Assembly (NCBI RefSeq): GCF_050624435.1 | Contig: NC_134536.1 | Span: 128,596,758-128,660,757, forward strand | Reading direction: 5' to 3' | Origin: Tenrec ecaudatus | Lineage: Eukaryota > Chordata > Mammalia > Afrosoricida > Tenrecidae | DNA: 64,000 bases | In this document: piece after piece, positions 1-11,148 of the stretch | How positions within the stretch are numbered: position 1 is the first letter of the stretch | How the letters are laid out: every line of letters begins with the position of its first letter | Translations under genes and position numbers: made by a program | The notes under the pieces: model-generated | The model's database searches: none | The model's input: the letters and a program-made list of their open reading frames with translations, nothing else | Told to the model about the DNA's origin: nothing

Positions 1-154
1 TCTATTTCTCTGCTCTAGTCCAGCGCCGGAGCAGCTGGCAGAGCTGTGTGGTCTCCTGGGAAGTGGACAAGTCTGGAATCTACTCTAGTGGAGTCTCTGG
101 CATCTCTGGTTTCTAAATCAGTTTTCCTTTTTTGTACTTCCCACCATGGGCAGA

Positions 155-345
155 GGCATCCTAGTGGTCCAGGGCCTAAGCACTCAGCTGCTATCCCAAA
201 AGTAGCCAGTTCAGACCATCAGAGGAAGGTGTGGCTATATGTGCTTGTAAAAACCACAGCTTTGGAGACCCGGTGGAGCAGGTCAACTCTGTCCTATAGG
301 GTCTGTGAGTTAGAATCGGATTCACAACCATGGGTTTTATGGGGT
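155..345 (+). repeat. AfroSINE (tRNA-derived SINE)
   Basis: The stretch follows the AfroSINE plan: a decayed tRNA-like head (tggtccagggcctaagcac, then a degraded B box near 210), and a tail with ctgtcctatagggtc and the closing gaatcggattc segment near 312. Roughly 20% divergent. The remaining bases of 1-154 and 346-927 show no gene or repeat I can name. Confidence 0.75.
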
Positions 346-942
346 CACGGGACACCTTGGTAACAGCCCTCCCTTAAAGTCTGCATCCAGTAAACTGTCC
401 TCCTCCCTTTTTCACAACCATGGCTCACTGATGGTCTCCACTGATAACTCAATGTCATGTTGCCCGTTGCTGACATTGCAGACCTCTGTGGGTCTCATTC
501 ATGTCCTCCAGAAGTTGTTGGGTTAAGTCGACCTATGCTTCTGCAACATTGGGGATCTCAGAAACTTTAGGAAGAAATCCCCTGCCCTCTTTGTCTAAGA
601 CACACAACCATGCCAGACATTTCGACCCATAGCAGCAGGGGTGGGGCTGGGATTGAAGTGCACTTCACTCAGCTCTTATACTCCTTGAAATCTGAGTTGT
701 TTGCTTTATATATGACTTTTTTGTCCTTCCTTGAAGCATGAATATGTTAAATTTCTTCTAGAGCTATAGATAAAAATTCCTAGCTCAGAGATTTTTCTTT
801 CAAGAGTATTATAAGATTTATGCATTGGGGCTTTTAGGCTCCTGGTTTTCACACCAAAAACTTTTCTCTCAAACTAATTTCTCTGCCATAAGTTTAAAGT
901 AGCAATTTGTAGGTGCAAACGTTGGTTAAGAAAGTAAAAAGG

Positions 943-3900
943 AACCCCAAACTATTGGGGCCATTAATGAGGGAATTGGGACAAACCTGAGAACCTTGGC
1001 ACAGGGATTACATAGGCTATCAGAAATCGGGAAGGACACCAACACAGAGAAGGCACAAACTGAGCAGTGAGATATACTAAAGATAAAACACCTATGTACA
1101 TTGAAAGAATTCACCAAGAGAGTAATAACAGAGACCACGGAATGGGAAAACATCTTTAGTAATGACACATCAGACAAAGACCTTATTACTAAAATCTACA
1201 ATACTCTGCTAACCTACAAACAGAAAAAAAAATTGTCCACTCAGGAGGTGGGCAAAGGACCTGAGCAGGAGTTTCTCAAGGGCAGAAATGGCTAATAACT
1301 ATATAAGGAAATGTTCCAGATCTCTAGCCATAAGAGAAATGCAAATTAAAACAACTATGAGATACCACCTCACACCCTCAAAGATAGCCCAATTCAAGAA
1401 ATCAGAAAGTAACAAGTGTTGGAGGGCATGCGGAGAGATAGGGACTCTTGACTACTGCTGGTGGACCTGTAGGTATGTTCAACTATTATGGAAATCGATT
1501 TGGCAATATCTAAAACAGTTGGAAATTGAGCTACCGTATGATCCAGCAATCCCCCTCTGGGCATATACCCAGAAGAGAAAAAAAACAAACCATGGGCAGA
1601 CATCTGTGCCCCAATGTTCATCGCGCCACAGTTCACAATTGCAAGGAGTTGGAAATAGCCCAAATTCCCATAAACAGATGAATGGATGAAAAAATTCTGG
1701 TACATACATACAATGGAGTATTACGCATCCCTAAAAAGCAGTGATGAACACATGAAGCACATCACCACATGGGAAGAACTAGAGGAAATTATGCTAAGTG
1801 AAGTAAGCCAAGCACAAAAGGACAAGTACTACATGAGTCTGCTGAGGTAAGCTCAAAAAACTCAAAAGGCACATAGGTAAGTAGCTACTGTATACATACA
1901 TCCCTGGGGTGAGGTCCAGGTAATATGGCAGGGGCCAGGCTAAACTCAGGGATACATATGGTAACCCATTAAAAAGGCGGGAGGGGGAAGGTAAAGGTAG
2001 CCGGGGGAACAGGGCACTAACCCACACAGGGGAAGGGTGTTGATTGTGTCTCCACAGGGAAAGAGGGACCAGACTTCAACCTGGAGCTCCAAGACAAGAA
2101 CGCAACACACTGACATGAAGCAGGGAACCAACAGAGAGGCCTGAGGGGCTGGCCCCATTACCAACTAAGTGGACAGCACCACCCTCCTCCCCAGAAGAAT
2201 TCACTTCAGAGGACAGCACTAGAGCTACAGCTCAAGAAGAGGGACTTGTCTGATCAGAGCACACAGGAGTCAACGAGGGGGAAAAGGGAAAAAAAGAAAA
2301 AGAGTGACGCACATCCTGGCTCACTAAGCCTGAGGACAATGTTCCTGCTCAGAACAGCAATGCACAGAGACGACCACAGGGTGGGCCTCACCATGGGACA
2401 CAGTGTTCTTCACTGACCCATAGCACCATGGGGGACACCACTAGAGACACACTGGCAAGAATTGTGCTCGCCCTGAGCCCACTATGCGGAAGCCAGCCAC
2501 TGAGGGCATGCAGCAGAGCAGCAGGGGTGAGGGGGTAAGCAGAGCAATGAAGTCCCCAGTGATAGATGTGGTGCCAGGGCATGGCACCCCATCAGCCTAG
2601 ACTGGAAAGCACTCATGAAGGACAGCAAATAGACCCTGAACTATTTATATGGTTTTTTTGTGTTGTTGTTGTTGCAGCTATTGTTTTATTTTCTATAATT
2701 GCTTCGTTGTATTCAGTCTTGTGAAAGTACATAGCATGTCTACCTGGAAGGGATAGGCGGGATAAACAAGCCAGAAGAGAGAACAGCAGGATGACAGTCC
2801 CGGGGGACAGGGGGGAAGGGGAGATTGGGGAAAGGAAGTGGGTGTTAACAAAACCAGGGACAAGGGAACAACAAGTGATCCAAAATCAGTGGCAAGGAGG
2901 GTGTAAGAGGTCTGGCAGGGCTGGATCAAGGGCAATATAACTGAGAGGAATTCCTAAAACCCAAATGAAGGCTGACCATGATAGTGGGACAAGAGGAAAG
3001 TACAAAGAAATAGAGGAAAGAACTAGGAGGCAAAGAGTAGTCATAGAGATTTAAATACAGGCATATACAGATGTAAATATATTTATATACGACAAGGGGG
3101 AAATAGATCGATGTACATATATTTATAGGTTTAGTGTTAAGGAAACAGATGGACGGTGGGCCCCTGCTCAAAGTACTCCCTAAACACAAGAACACTTTGT
3201 TCTAACAATTTGGCAGTCTGAGATACTCACCTTCCTGGCACGATCGCTGAAGACAATGGGTGCACAAGCAAATGTGGTGAAGAAAGCTGATGGTGCCCTA
3301 CTACCAAAATATATAGCATCTGAAGTCTTAAAGGCCTGAAGATAAGCAAGCAGCCATCTAGCTGAGAAACAACAAAACCCACATGGAAAAAGCACACCAG
3401 CCTGTCCTGACTTGATCGCTGAGGACAAAGCGGGTACATGAGCAAAAGTGGTGAAGAAAGCTGATGGTGCCCGGCTATCAAAAGAAATAGTATCTGGGGT
3501 CTTAATGGCTTGAAGATAAACAGGCAGCTGTCTAGCTATGAAACAACAAAGCCCACATGGAAGAAACACACCAACCTACCCCAACACGATCGCTGAAGAC
3601 AAAGTGGGTGTGTAAGCAAATGCAGTGAAGAAAGCTGATGGTGCCCGGCTGTCAAAAGATATAGAATCTGGGGTCCTATAGGTTGGAAGATAAAAAAGGG
3701 GCCATCTAACTGATAAAGAACAAAGCCTACATGGAAGAAGTACATCAGCCTGTGAGATCATAAGGTGTTGAGGGGATCAGGTATCAGGCATCAGAGACAA
3801 AAAAAAAAAATCATAGCATTGTGAAATGAGTGGGAGGGCACAGTGGGGACCATAGGCCCATCTGTGGGAAATTGGACATCCCCTTGCAGACGGGCTGTGG

Positions 3901-4457
3901 GGAGGAGAAGAGTCAGTCAGGGTGCAGTGTAGCAACGATGAAATATACAATTTTCCTCTAGTTCTTGAATGCTTCCTCCCCCCACTATCATGATCCCAAT
4001 TCTACCTTACAAATCCGGCTGGACCAGAGGATGTACACTGGCACAGATAAGAACTGGAAACACAGGGAATCCAGGACAGATGAACCCCTCAAGACCAGGG
4101 GTGTGAGTAGCGATACTGGGAGGGTGGAGGGAAAGTGAGGAAGAAAGGGGGAACAGATTACAGGGATCTACATGTAATCTCCTCCCTGGGGGACAGACAG
4201 CAGAGAACTGGGTGAAGGGAGACGTTGAATGGTGTAAGATATGACAAAATAATAATAATTTATAAATTATCAAGGGTTCATGGGGTGGAGCGGGGAGGGA
4301 GGAGGAAAAAAATGAGCTGATACCAAGGGCTCAAGTAGAAAGCAAATGTTTTGAGTATGATGATGGCAACATATGTACAAATGTGCTTGACACAATGGAT
4401 GGATATGTAGATTGTGATAAGAGTGGTATAAGCCCCCAATAAAATAATTTTTAAAAA
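943..4457 (+). mobile_element. L1 LINE, 5'-truncated, with target-site duplications
   Basis: The 5' part encodes the C-terminal end of L1 ORF2: [16 protein letters not shown] near 1330-1380 and ELPYDPAIPL near 1527-1556 are hallmark L1 peptides. Frameshifts and stops break the frame. From about 1850 to 4450 runs a very long non-coding 3' UTR ending in an AATAAA-type signal (ccccaataaaataattttt) and an A-tail. A perfect 15-bp duplication, aagaaagtaaaaagg, flanks it at 928-942 and 4458-4472, which fixes both ends and shows target-primed reverse transcription. Other L1 3' ends in this window are co-linear with parts of this 3' UTR, so this is the best reference copy here. Confidence 0.93.
3230..3755 (+). 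repeat. ~173-bp tandem repeat in the L1 3' UTR, three units
   Basis: Three direct copies begin with gatcgctga at 3242, 3413 and 3588, spaced 171 and 175 bp. Each carries gtgaagaaagctgatggtgc and ends with acatggaa followed by a caccaacct/caccagcct motif. The related minus-strand L1 copies at 12549-13582 and 31684-33706 carry a single unit at the matching place. Confidence 0.88.
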
Positions 4458-4472
4458 AAGAAAGTAAAAAGG

Positions 4473-5877
4473 CAAACTACCATATGGGAGGAAATACAAT
4501 ACATGTAATTGACAAAGGATTCATAACCAGAACAAGTAAAGAGTCCTTAAAAATTAATAAGAAACCGACTAATAATTCAATAGCTAAATAGACAAGAAAC
4601 TTAACCAAGCAACTGCTAAAAGGACCAGTAAATATAGTAAAGGAAGTTCAATCTCATTTGTCATCCAAACACAAAATTCACTGCCATTCAGTTAATTCCA
4701 TTGCAACAACAAGAATGATGTTGCATTGTGGGGATTATAACCAGTGTCATCAGACAAAATGTGTATGACTTATAAAACAGAAAACTAGTCTATTCTGTAA
4801 ACCTTCACTCAATTCACAATAAAGTTAAAAACAACAACAACCATACACACAAGCACACAAAATCAAGAACAACAACATAAATGAAAAGAAAATCCACAAC
4901 AGAAAGAACTCAGCACTGGAAATTAAACTGAACAAAGACACTGTCAACTCCTGAAAGGTGGGGAGACAGAAGAGAAACATAACAAAAGACAGCATTAAAC
5001 TCATAGCTCCTGATACTCACACACTGAATGTAAATGGCTTAAACGTTCTTGTAAAGAAACAGAAAGTGGCAAGATGAATTTTGAAACAACCAACAAAAAG
5101 CAAAGCAAAACAAAACAAAAAACAGGATCAAAATGTTGTCTACACCCTAGACACAAAGGTATAAATAAACTTGAACTAAAAAGATGAGAAGAAACATGTA
5201 TCAAGCAAACAGCCAAAGAAGAGCAGGAATGGCAATATTAATTTGTGATAAAATAGAATTTTATGTAAAACCTACCATAAAACAGGAAATATAGTATATA
5301 ATAATTAAAGGGTTAATATACCAAGAGCACATAACTATAGTAAACATATGCACCTAATGATAGGACTCCAAAATACATAATACAAACTCTAACAACATTT
5401 AAAAAAGAAATCAATAGTTGTAAGATAATAGGACGAGAGACTTCAACACAATTTTGGTGAAGGACAGAATAACTAGGAAGAAAGGCAACAAAGACACAGA
5501 AAATCTAAAGAACATAATCAACATAATTCAACAGCATATCAAAAGCAGCACAAAACAAAACATCACAACCAAGTGGAATACAATCAGATATGCAAGAATG
5601 GCTCATTAGACAATTAATCAATGTAATCTGCCATGTATGTAAAACAAAGAATCACAAGATCATCTCAATTGATGCAGAAGTTCAACACTCATTCTCGAAA
5701 AAACTCAGTAAAATAGGAATAGATGGGAATTCATCAGTATACTAGTGGGCATTTATAAAAAGTCAACAGCCAACATTATTCTCAACAGGGATAGAAAGCA
5801 TTTCCCTTGAGAACTTGAAGATGACAAGGATGTGCTACTGAAAGTGATAGCTAGAGAAATAAGGCACAAAAAGTAAG
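4473..5877 (+). mobile_element. Older L1 fragments (two pieces)
   Basis: From 4473 to about 4680 the sequence resembles the C-terminal half of L1 ORF2 upstream of the WAKD block, followed near 4700-4835 by a different L1 3' end (ctgtaaaccttcac, then caataaag). From about 4840 to 5877 a second piece resembles the ORF2 endonuclease start (HTLNVNGLN near 5019-5045) and, after a large internal deletion, the reverse-transcriptase block ANIILN (near 5770) with gatagctagagaaataagg near the end. Many stops; much older than the L1 inserted beside it. Confidence 0.65.
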
Positions 5878-5879
5878 TA

Positions 5880-6125
5880 CCGCACATACTTGACTATTAG
5901 CTGACCCGAGTACAAGGCAAGGTACCTAATTATTACCTGGGAAACCAGAAAAACTAATTGACTCGAGTATAAGCCTAGGGTGGAAAATACAGAAGCTATT
6001 GGTGAGTTTCAATAATCAAAACAACTGAAAATAAAATTACTAAAAATTGAGAAATCAGTGAGGTAATGTATTCAAATATTTATTTTAAATAAAAAACATA
6101 AATAAAAGGACAACTGAACTGAAAT
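5880..6125 (-). mobile_element. Partial pogo-like DNA transposon end
   Basis: Starts after a TA at 5878-5879 and runs as the reverse complement of the right 220 bp of the element at 39931-40922: shared blocks include aggtacctaattattacc, gactcgagtataagcc and ggtgagtttcaataatcaaaac. The opposite terminus is not seen, so the copy is truncated. Confidence 0.75.
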
Positions 6126-6335
6126 TGGCCTTTTTTAATCAGAAAATCATATGATTTACTATGCCAGGAATAACACAATCAAGAGGAAGGTGCGACATTC
6201 ATTACCAAAAAAATTGCAAAATGAATCATGCAATACAATGTTGTCTGAGATAGGATTATACTTATATACCTTCAAGGAAATCCAGTCAATACAACTATTA
6301 TTCAAATTTATGCACCAACCACAAAAGCTCAAAAT

Positions 6336-6475
6336 CACTACCACTGAGTTAATGCTAACTCATAGTAACCCCCCGTGGGTTTCTAAGACTGGAACGGTTT
6401 ATGAGAAAGTCCAGTTTTTCTCCTGCAGAGCTGTGGGTGGTTTTGAACTGCTGACCATGGGAACTGCAGCTCAAT
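6336..6475 (-). repeat. AfroSINE inserted in BovB
   Basis: Reverse-orientation AfroSINE: tail first (ccactgagttaatgctaact), then gtgggtttctaagac, then ttgaactgctgacc from the B-box region. It splits the BovB endonuclease frame between YAPTTKA-like and ASDEEIEEF blocks. Confidence 0.75.
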
Positions 6476-7864
6476 GAATACAAAAGCTAGTGATGAAGAA
6501 ATTGAAGAATTCTAACAACTACTTCAGTCTGAAATTGATCAAACATGCAATGAAGATGCATTGATAATTATTGACAATTGGAATGCAAATGTTGGCAACA
6601 AAGAGGAAAGTCATAGTAGTTGGGAAATATGGTCCTAGTGATAGAAAAAAATGGGCTGGAGATCACATGATAGAATTTTGCAAAACCAACGGCTTGTTCA
6701 TAGCAGATACCTTTTTTCAATGACACAAAAGGACTTCCCCAGTGATGGAATACATAGAAATCTAATTGACTACATCTGTGGGAAGAGACAATGGAGAAGC
6801 TCCATATCAGTGCCTAAAACCAAAGGATCAACTGATCATATGGAAGTTCAATGGAAAACTGAAAAAATTAAAGCAAGTTCATGAGAGCCAAAATGCAACC
6901 TGAATCTATCCCACCTGAACTTTGAAATCATCTCAAGAACAGATTTGACTAATTGAGCACTAATGACAGAAAACCTGATGAGCTGTGGGATAACATCAAG
7001 CACATCATTCATGAAGGAAGTAAAGGTCATTAAAGGGCAGAAAAGAAAGAAAAGATCAAAGTGGATGTGAGAAGAGACTCTGAAACCTCCTTTTAATTAC
7101 AGAGTAGTTAAAGCAAATGGAAGAAAGGATGAAACCAAAAATTTCAAAGGGAAGCTCCAGAAGATGATATTAAATATTATCATGAAAGATGCAAAGACCT
7201 AGAGTTAGAAAATAAAAAAGGTCAAACACACTCAGCATATCTTAAACTGTAAGAACTCAAGAAAAAATGCAAGCCTTCAGTTGCAATATTGAAAGATTCA
7301 ATAGGTAATTCAATATTGGATACAGGAAGCATCTAAAGTAGAAGATGGAAAAATACTGAATATACCAAAAAGAACTAGTCATTATTAAATCATTTTAAGA
7401 GGTAGCATATGAGCAAGACCCAATGATACTGAAGGAAGAATTCCAAGCTACACGGAAAGCATTATACAAAAACAAGGATCCAGGGATTGACAGAATACCA
7501 ACTGAATGTTTCTTTTTTCTCCCACATAATATTCAAATTTATTTTAACATAAACATTGTCTGTTATGTACTATTATTACTTCTTAAAATTCATTTCACTT
7601 CAACACAATAAAAGGAAAACATTTAGACATATGAAAGGTTTGTGAAAAAAAAACCTATCCTAATTCAAAGCATTTTTCTTCTGCATACCTAAAGCTTACA
7701 AACGGATGACTTACAATCTATTTTGGTGAATGATGGAGTAGAGCTTTGGATTCACAATTTCAAACCCACCACATATTTAAGTATTTTAAAGAATTTTAAA
7801 GTAGGCATAAATGTACATGTTGCACACCCTCAATTACCTCCAATTTTGTCACAGAGATATGAAT

Positions 7865-8140
7865 CAAGCTTCACGGTTGCAAGGATGGTGAGACCTGGTC
7901 TCATGTACTTTGGACATGTTGTCAGGAGATACAGTGCCTGGAGAAGGACATCATGTTTGGAAAAGAGGAGGCAAGTGAAAAAGAGGAATGTCCACAAGGA
8001 GATGGATGGACACCGTGGCTGCAACAATGAGCTCAAGTATGGAAACAACTGTGAGGCTGGCACAGAAGTGGGCAGTGTTTCATCCTGTTGTGCACAGGGT
8101 CACTGTGGGTTGGAACCTACCAGCAACGACCTGGTTTGAA
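7865..8140 (+). mobile_element. BovB 3'-end copy
   Basis: Encodes a degraded form of the BovB C-terminus (YFGHVVRR near 7906) and ends with the RTE tail gtcactgtgggttggaacc that AfroSINEs share. It sits out of order inside the longer BovB, between its endonuclease and reverse-transcriptase parts, so it is probably a separate truncated insertion. Confidence 0.6.
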
Positions 8141-8899
8141 TCTAGATTCTGAAGACGATGGGGAACAAGGGATCTAATTGCTGATATCAAATGAATCTTA
8201 TCTGAAAGCAGAGGCTACCAGAAAGATGTTTACCAGTGCTTTATTGACTATGCAGACAGTTGACTATGTGCATTATGACAAACGATGGATAGCCTTGAGG
8301 AGAATGAGAGTTCTAGAACATTTCATTGTGCTCATGTAGTACCTGTGCATGCATCAAGAAGCAGCTGAGCAGGCAGAACCAGGGAATACTTCATGGTTTA
8401 AAATCAGCAAAGTTATATGTTAGGATTGCATCCTCTCACCATACTTACTGAGTCTGTGTGCTGAGCAAATAATCTGACAAGCTGGACTATTATGAAAAAA
8501 GAATGTGGCACCAGGTTTGGAGGAAGGTTTATGAGCAATCTGTGATCTTACTTGCTGAGTGAGGCAAAATTGAAACACTTGTTAATGAAGATCAGGGATT
8601 GCACTCTTGAATATGGATTACAAGGTAATATAAAGAAAACCCAAATCTTCCCAACTGGACCAGTAGGTAGCATCATGATTGACAGAGAAAAGACCGAAAT
8701 TGTCAAGGATTTCATCTTGTATGAATCCACAATCAATGCTCATGGAAGCAGCAGCCAAAAGATCCAAGGACCCATTGCATTGGGTAAATCTACCGCACAG
8801 GACCTCCTTTAAGTGTGGAACCGCAGGGAAGTTATCGAGGACTGCCCAAAGAACAAACAAATCTGGCTCAGTAGAAATAAAACCAGAATGTTCCTTAGA

Positions 8900-9740
8900 A
8901 ACTTCTAGTCCTATCTCCTCCCACACAGATCAGTGTGTCTTGTTTGTTGTCCTTGGTACACTCAACATTCTTCTCCAGCACAATTCTAGCCCATTCTTCT
9001 TTATTGAGTGTCCAACTTCCACATGCATATGAGGGAATTGAAAATACCATGGCTTAGGTCAGGTGCACCTGAGTCATCGAGTAACATCTTTGCTTTTCAA
9101 TACTCCAAAGAAGTCTGCAGAGTTACCCAATACACCTAGTCTTTTGAGCTCTTGGCTGCTGCTTCCTTGAAAATTGACTATCCTTGACAACTTCAACCTT
9201 TTCTCTTTTAATCATGATGTTGACTATTGGTCTATTGTGAATACTTAGGCCTTTTTTACATAGAATTGTAGCCTATACTAAAGGCTGCAATCCTTGATCT
9301 TCATGAACAAGTGGTTCAAGTCCTTCACACTTTCAGCAAGCAAGGTTGTGTCATCTGCATATTACAGGTTGTTCATTATCCTTCCTCCAATCCTGGTTTT
9401 ATATTCTTCTTCGTATAAGCCAATTTCTGATTATTTGTTCAGCAGATAGATTGAATAAGTATGGTGAGAAGAAAGAACTCTGACACACACCTTTCCGTAT
9501 TTTAAAGAATGCAGTATCCCCTTGGTCCATTCGCGCACCTGCCTCTTGATCCATGTACAAGATCCGCATGAGCATAATCAAGTGTTCTGGAATTCCCATT
9601 CTTTAGATGATCCAGTTTGGTATGATCCACACAGTCAAATGCCTTGGCATCGGCAGTGAAACACAAGTAAACATCTTTCTGGTTTTCTCTGCTTTCAGGC
9701 ATCTGACTTCAGCAATGATATGGTTTCACATCCTCTTCTG
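8900..9740 (-). mobile_element. Inverted BovB fragment (reverse transcriptase)
   Basis: On the minus strand the peptides KDVYLCFTADAKAFDCVDH (near 9675-9619) and MGIPEHLIMLMRILY (9599-9555), then SPYLFNLSAEQI, match BovB reverse transcriptase. It interrupts the plus-strand BovB, whose 3' end resumes at about 9741. Confidence 0.8.
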
Positions 9741-10277
9741 AATCGAGTCTGAAGCTCTGGTACCTTGGACATGTTATCAGGAGAGACCAGTGCCAGGAAC
9801 AGGACATCATGCTTGGTCAAGTAGAGAGGCAGTGAGAGAGGAAGGCCCTCAACAGGAAGGATTTCCACAGCAGTTGAGGCAATAGGCTCAAGCAGGAGAA
9901 CTGTGAGGGCGGCACAGCACTGGGCAGTTTCCTTCCGTTGTACAGAGGGTCGCTATGAGTCAAAACCGACTCTATGCCAACGGCCGAGTCGCGATGAGTC
10001 CCAATATTGTCAGCCACAATTCCGCTTGGTACCGTCTCCACAGAAGTCGCTCCGAGTCGCGGCGGATTCAACAGCTCGTAAACTGTCTTCACAGGAACCA
10101 AGGATGGTGGGCTGGGAGAAGATACTTTCACTAGGACGATCTCGTCTCGCGGCCGCTCCTCCTTTCTTTTTCACAAGGGGCCTCCCCGCGCTGGGCGCTC
10201 AGGGTCACGTGAGGGCCGGGGGAGGGGAAGTGGGCGGCTCCGCGGGCGCCATCTTGTCGGAGCGCGCCGGGCGCGGG

Positions 10278-10409
10278 CCGCGCGCTGCCTTTCCCCGCCC
10301 CCTGGCCCGGCCGCGCGCTGCCTTTCCCCGCCCCCGGGCCCGGCCGCGCGCTGCCTTTCCCCGCCCCCTGGCCCGGCCGCGCGCTGCCTTTCCCCGCCCC
10401 CTGGCCCGG
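10278..10409 (+). repeat. 33-bp x4 promoter minisatellite
   Basis: Four units beginning ccgcgcgctgcctttccccg at 10278, 10311, 10344 and 10377, exactly 33 bp apart and almost identical. Each carries a ccccgcccc Sp1/KLF-type GC box. Because 33 is a multiple of three, open frames run through it on both strands; these are artefacts of the repeat. Confidence 0.92.
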
Positions 10410-10695
10410 CCGGCCTTCGCACGTCTCCCCTCCCCCTCGGCTCTGTGAGTGGAGGAGCTCGAAGCCACGCCGGCGGGAAGCGGGGTGGGCGGGGCCTCGC
10501 GTGCTCGCGCCCTCCAACCGCCGGCCGCGGCTGCGGGGGCGCGCTCGGGCGGGCGCTGAGGCGGCGCGGGCTGAGGGGAGGGACTGCTAGCTGCGGGGGC
10601 GGCGCGCGGCGGCTGTCCTACGGTGGCGCGCTCGAGGCCGGCGTCCGGGGCGCCGCCAGGTCGGAGCTGCCGCCGTGGCCGCTGCTGCCGGAGCC

Positions 10696-11148
10696 ATGTA
10701 CCGCAGCGGGGCGCGCTCTTCCACCTCCTCGCACCGGTCTAAAGACGGCGGCGGCCCGCGCGGCGGCCGCGGCTCGGGTTCTTCCTCAGGCCCGGCTCGC
10801 CGCGCCTCGTCGCCGTCCTCCGGGTCCTCTTCGTCGCGGACCCCGGCCCGCCGGCCGCGCTCGCCCTCAGGGCACCACGGCCGCCGGGCCTCGCCGTCCC
10901 CGCCGAGGGGTCGCCGCGGCTCGCCGTCCCCAGGCCGCGGCCGCCGGGCCTCGCCGTCCCCGTCACGGGGTCGCCGCGGTTCCCCATCGCCGCCGCGGGC
11001 CCGTCGCGCCTCCCCGTCGCCGCCGCAGCGGGGCCGACGACTCTTCCCGCCGAGCCCGGGCGGCTTCCGAGGCAGCAGCCGGGGGGAGTCCCGCGCCGAT
11101 TTCGCCCGGGACGGCCGCGGAGACCATCCAGGCGACAGCGGCAGCCGG
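10696..11148 (+). CDS. ZNF318: ZNF318 exon 1 (coding part)
   Basis: Residues 1-151. The ATG at 10696 has a purine at -3 (gagccatgt). Very GC-rich, encoding SPSPPRGRRGSPSP-type Arg/Ser/Pro repeats with about eight RR(A/G)SPSP-like units, a pattern of splicing-associated RS regions. It ends GDHPGDSGSR before the donor cgg|gtaatt. Phase 0 exit. Confidence 0.96.

Larger units (their letters stand above)
6150..9985 (+). mobile_element. RTE/BovB LINE, broken and nested
   Basis: Plus-strand BovB blocks lie at about 6150-6335 and 6476-7510 (apurinic endonuclease, e.g. ASDEEIEEF near 6490 and DALIIIDNWNANVGN near 6558-6602, then ALYKNKDPGIDRIPTE near 7460-7507), 8145-8895 (reverse transcriptase, DVYQCFIDYA near 8230) and 9741-9985 (3' end, YLGHV-like, then the tail gtcgctatgagtcaaaaccg). 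Between them lie an inverted AfroSINE, a BovB 3'-end copy at 7865-8140, a non-assigned stretch at 7511-7860 and a minus-strand BovB at about 8900-9740. Many stops; no intact ORF. Confidence 0.85.

Noticed and set aside
1288-1689. 133-codon frame as a host gene
   Set aside because: It is a frameshifted piece of L1 ORF2.
3180-3761. Repeated peptide frames on the minus strand with FHVGFVV-like units
   Set aside because: They are antisense readings of the 173-bp tandem repeat in the L1 3' UTR.
9903-10448. 181-codon open frame upstream of ZNF318 with repeated Arg/Pro/Phe units
   Set aside because: It is produced by BovB tail sequence plus the 33-bp GC-box repeat, which stays open in several frames on both strands because the unit is a multiple of three.
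10675-10696. Upstream GTG start extending ZNF318 by seven residues
   Set aside because: The family starts MYRS..., and the ATG at 10696 has a good context.
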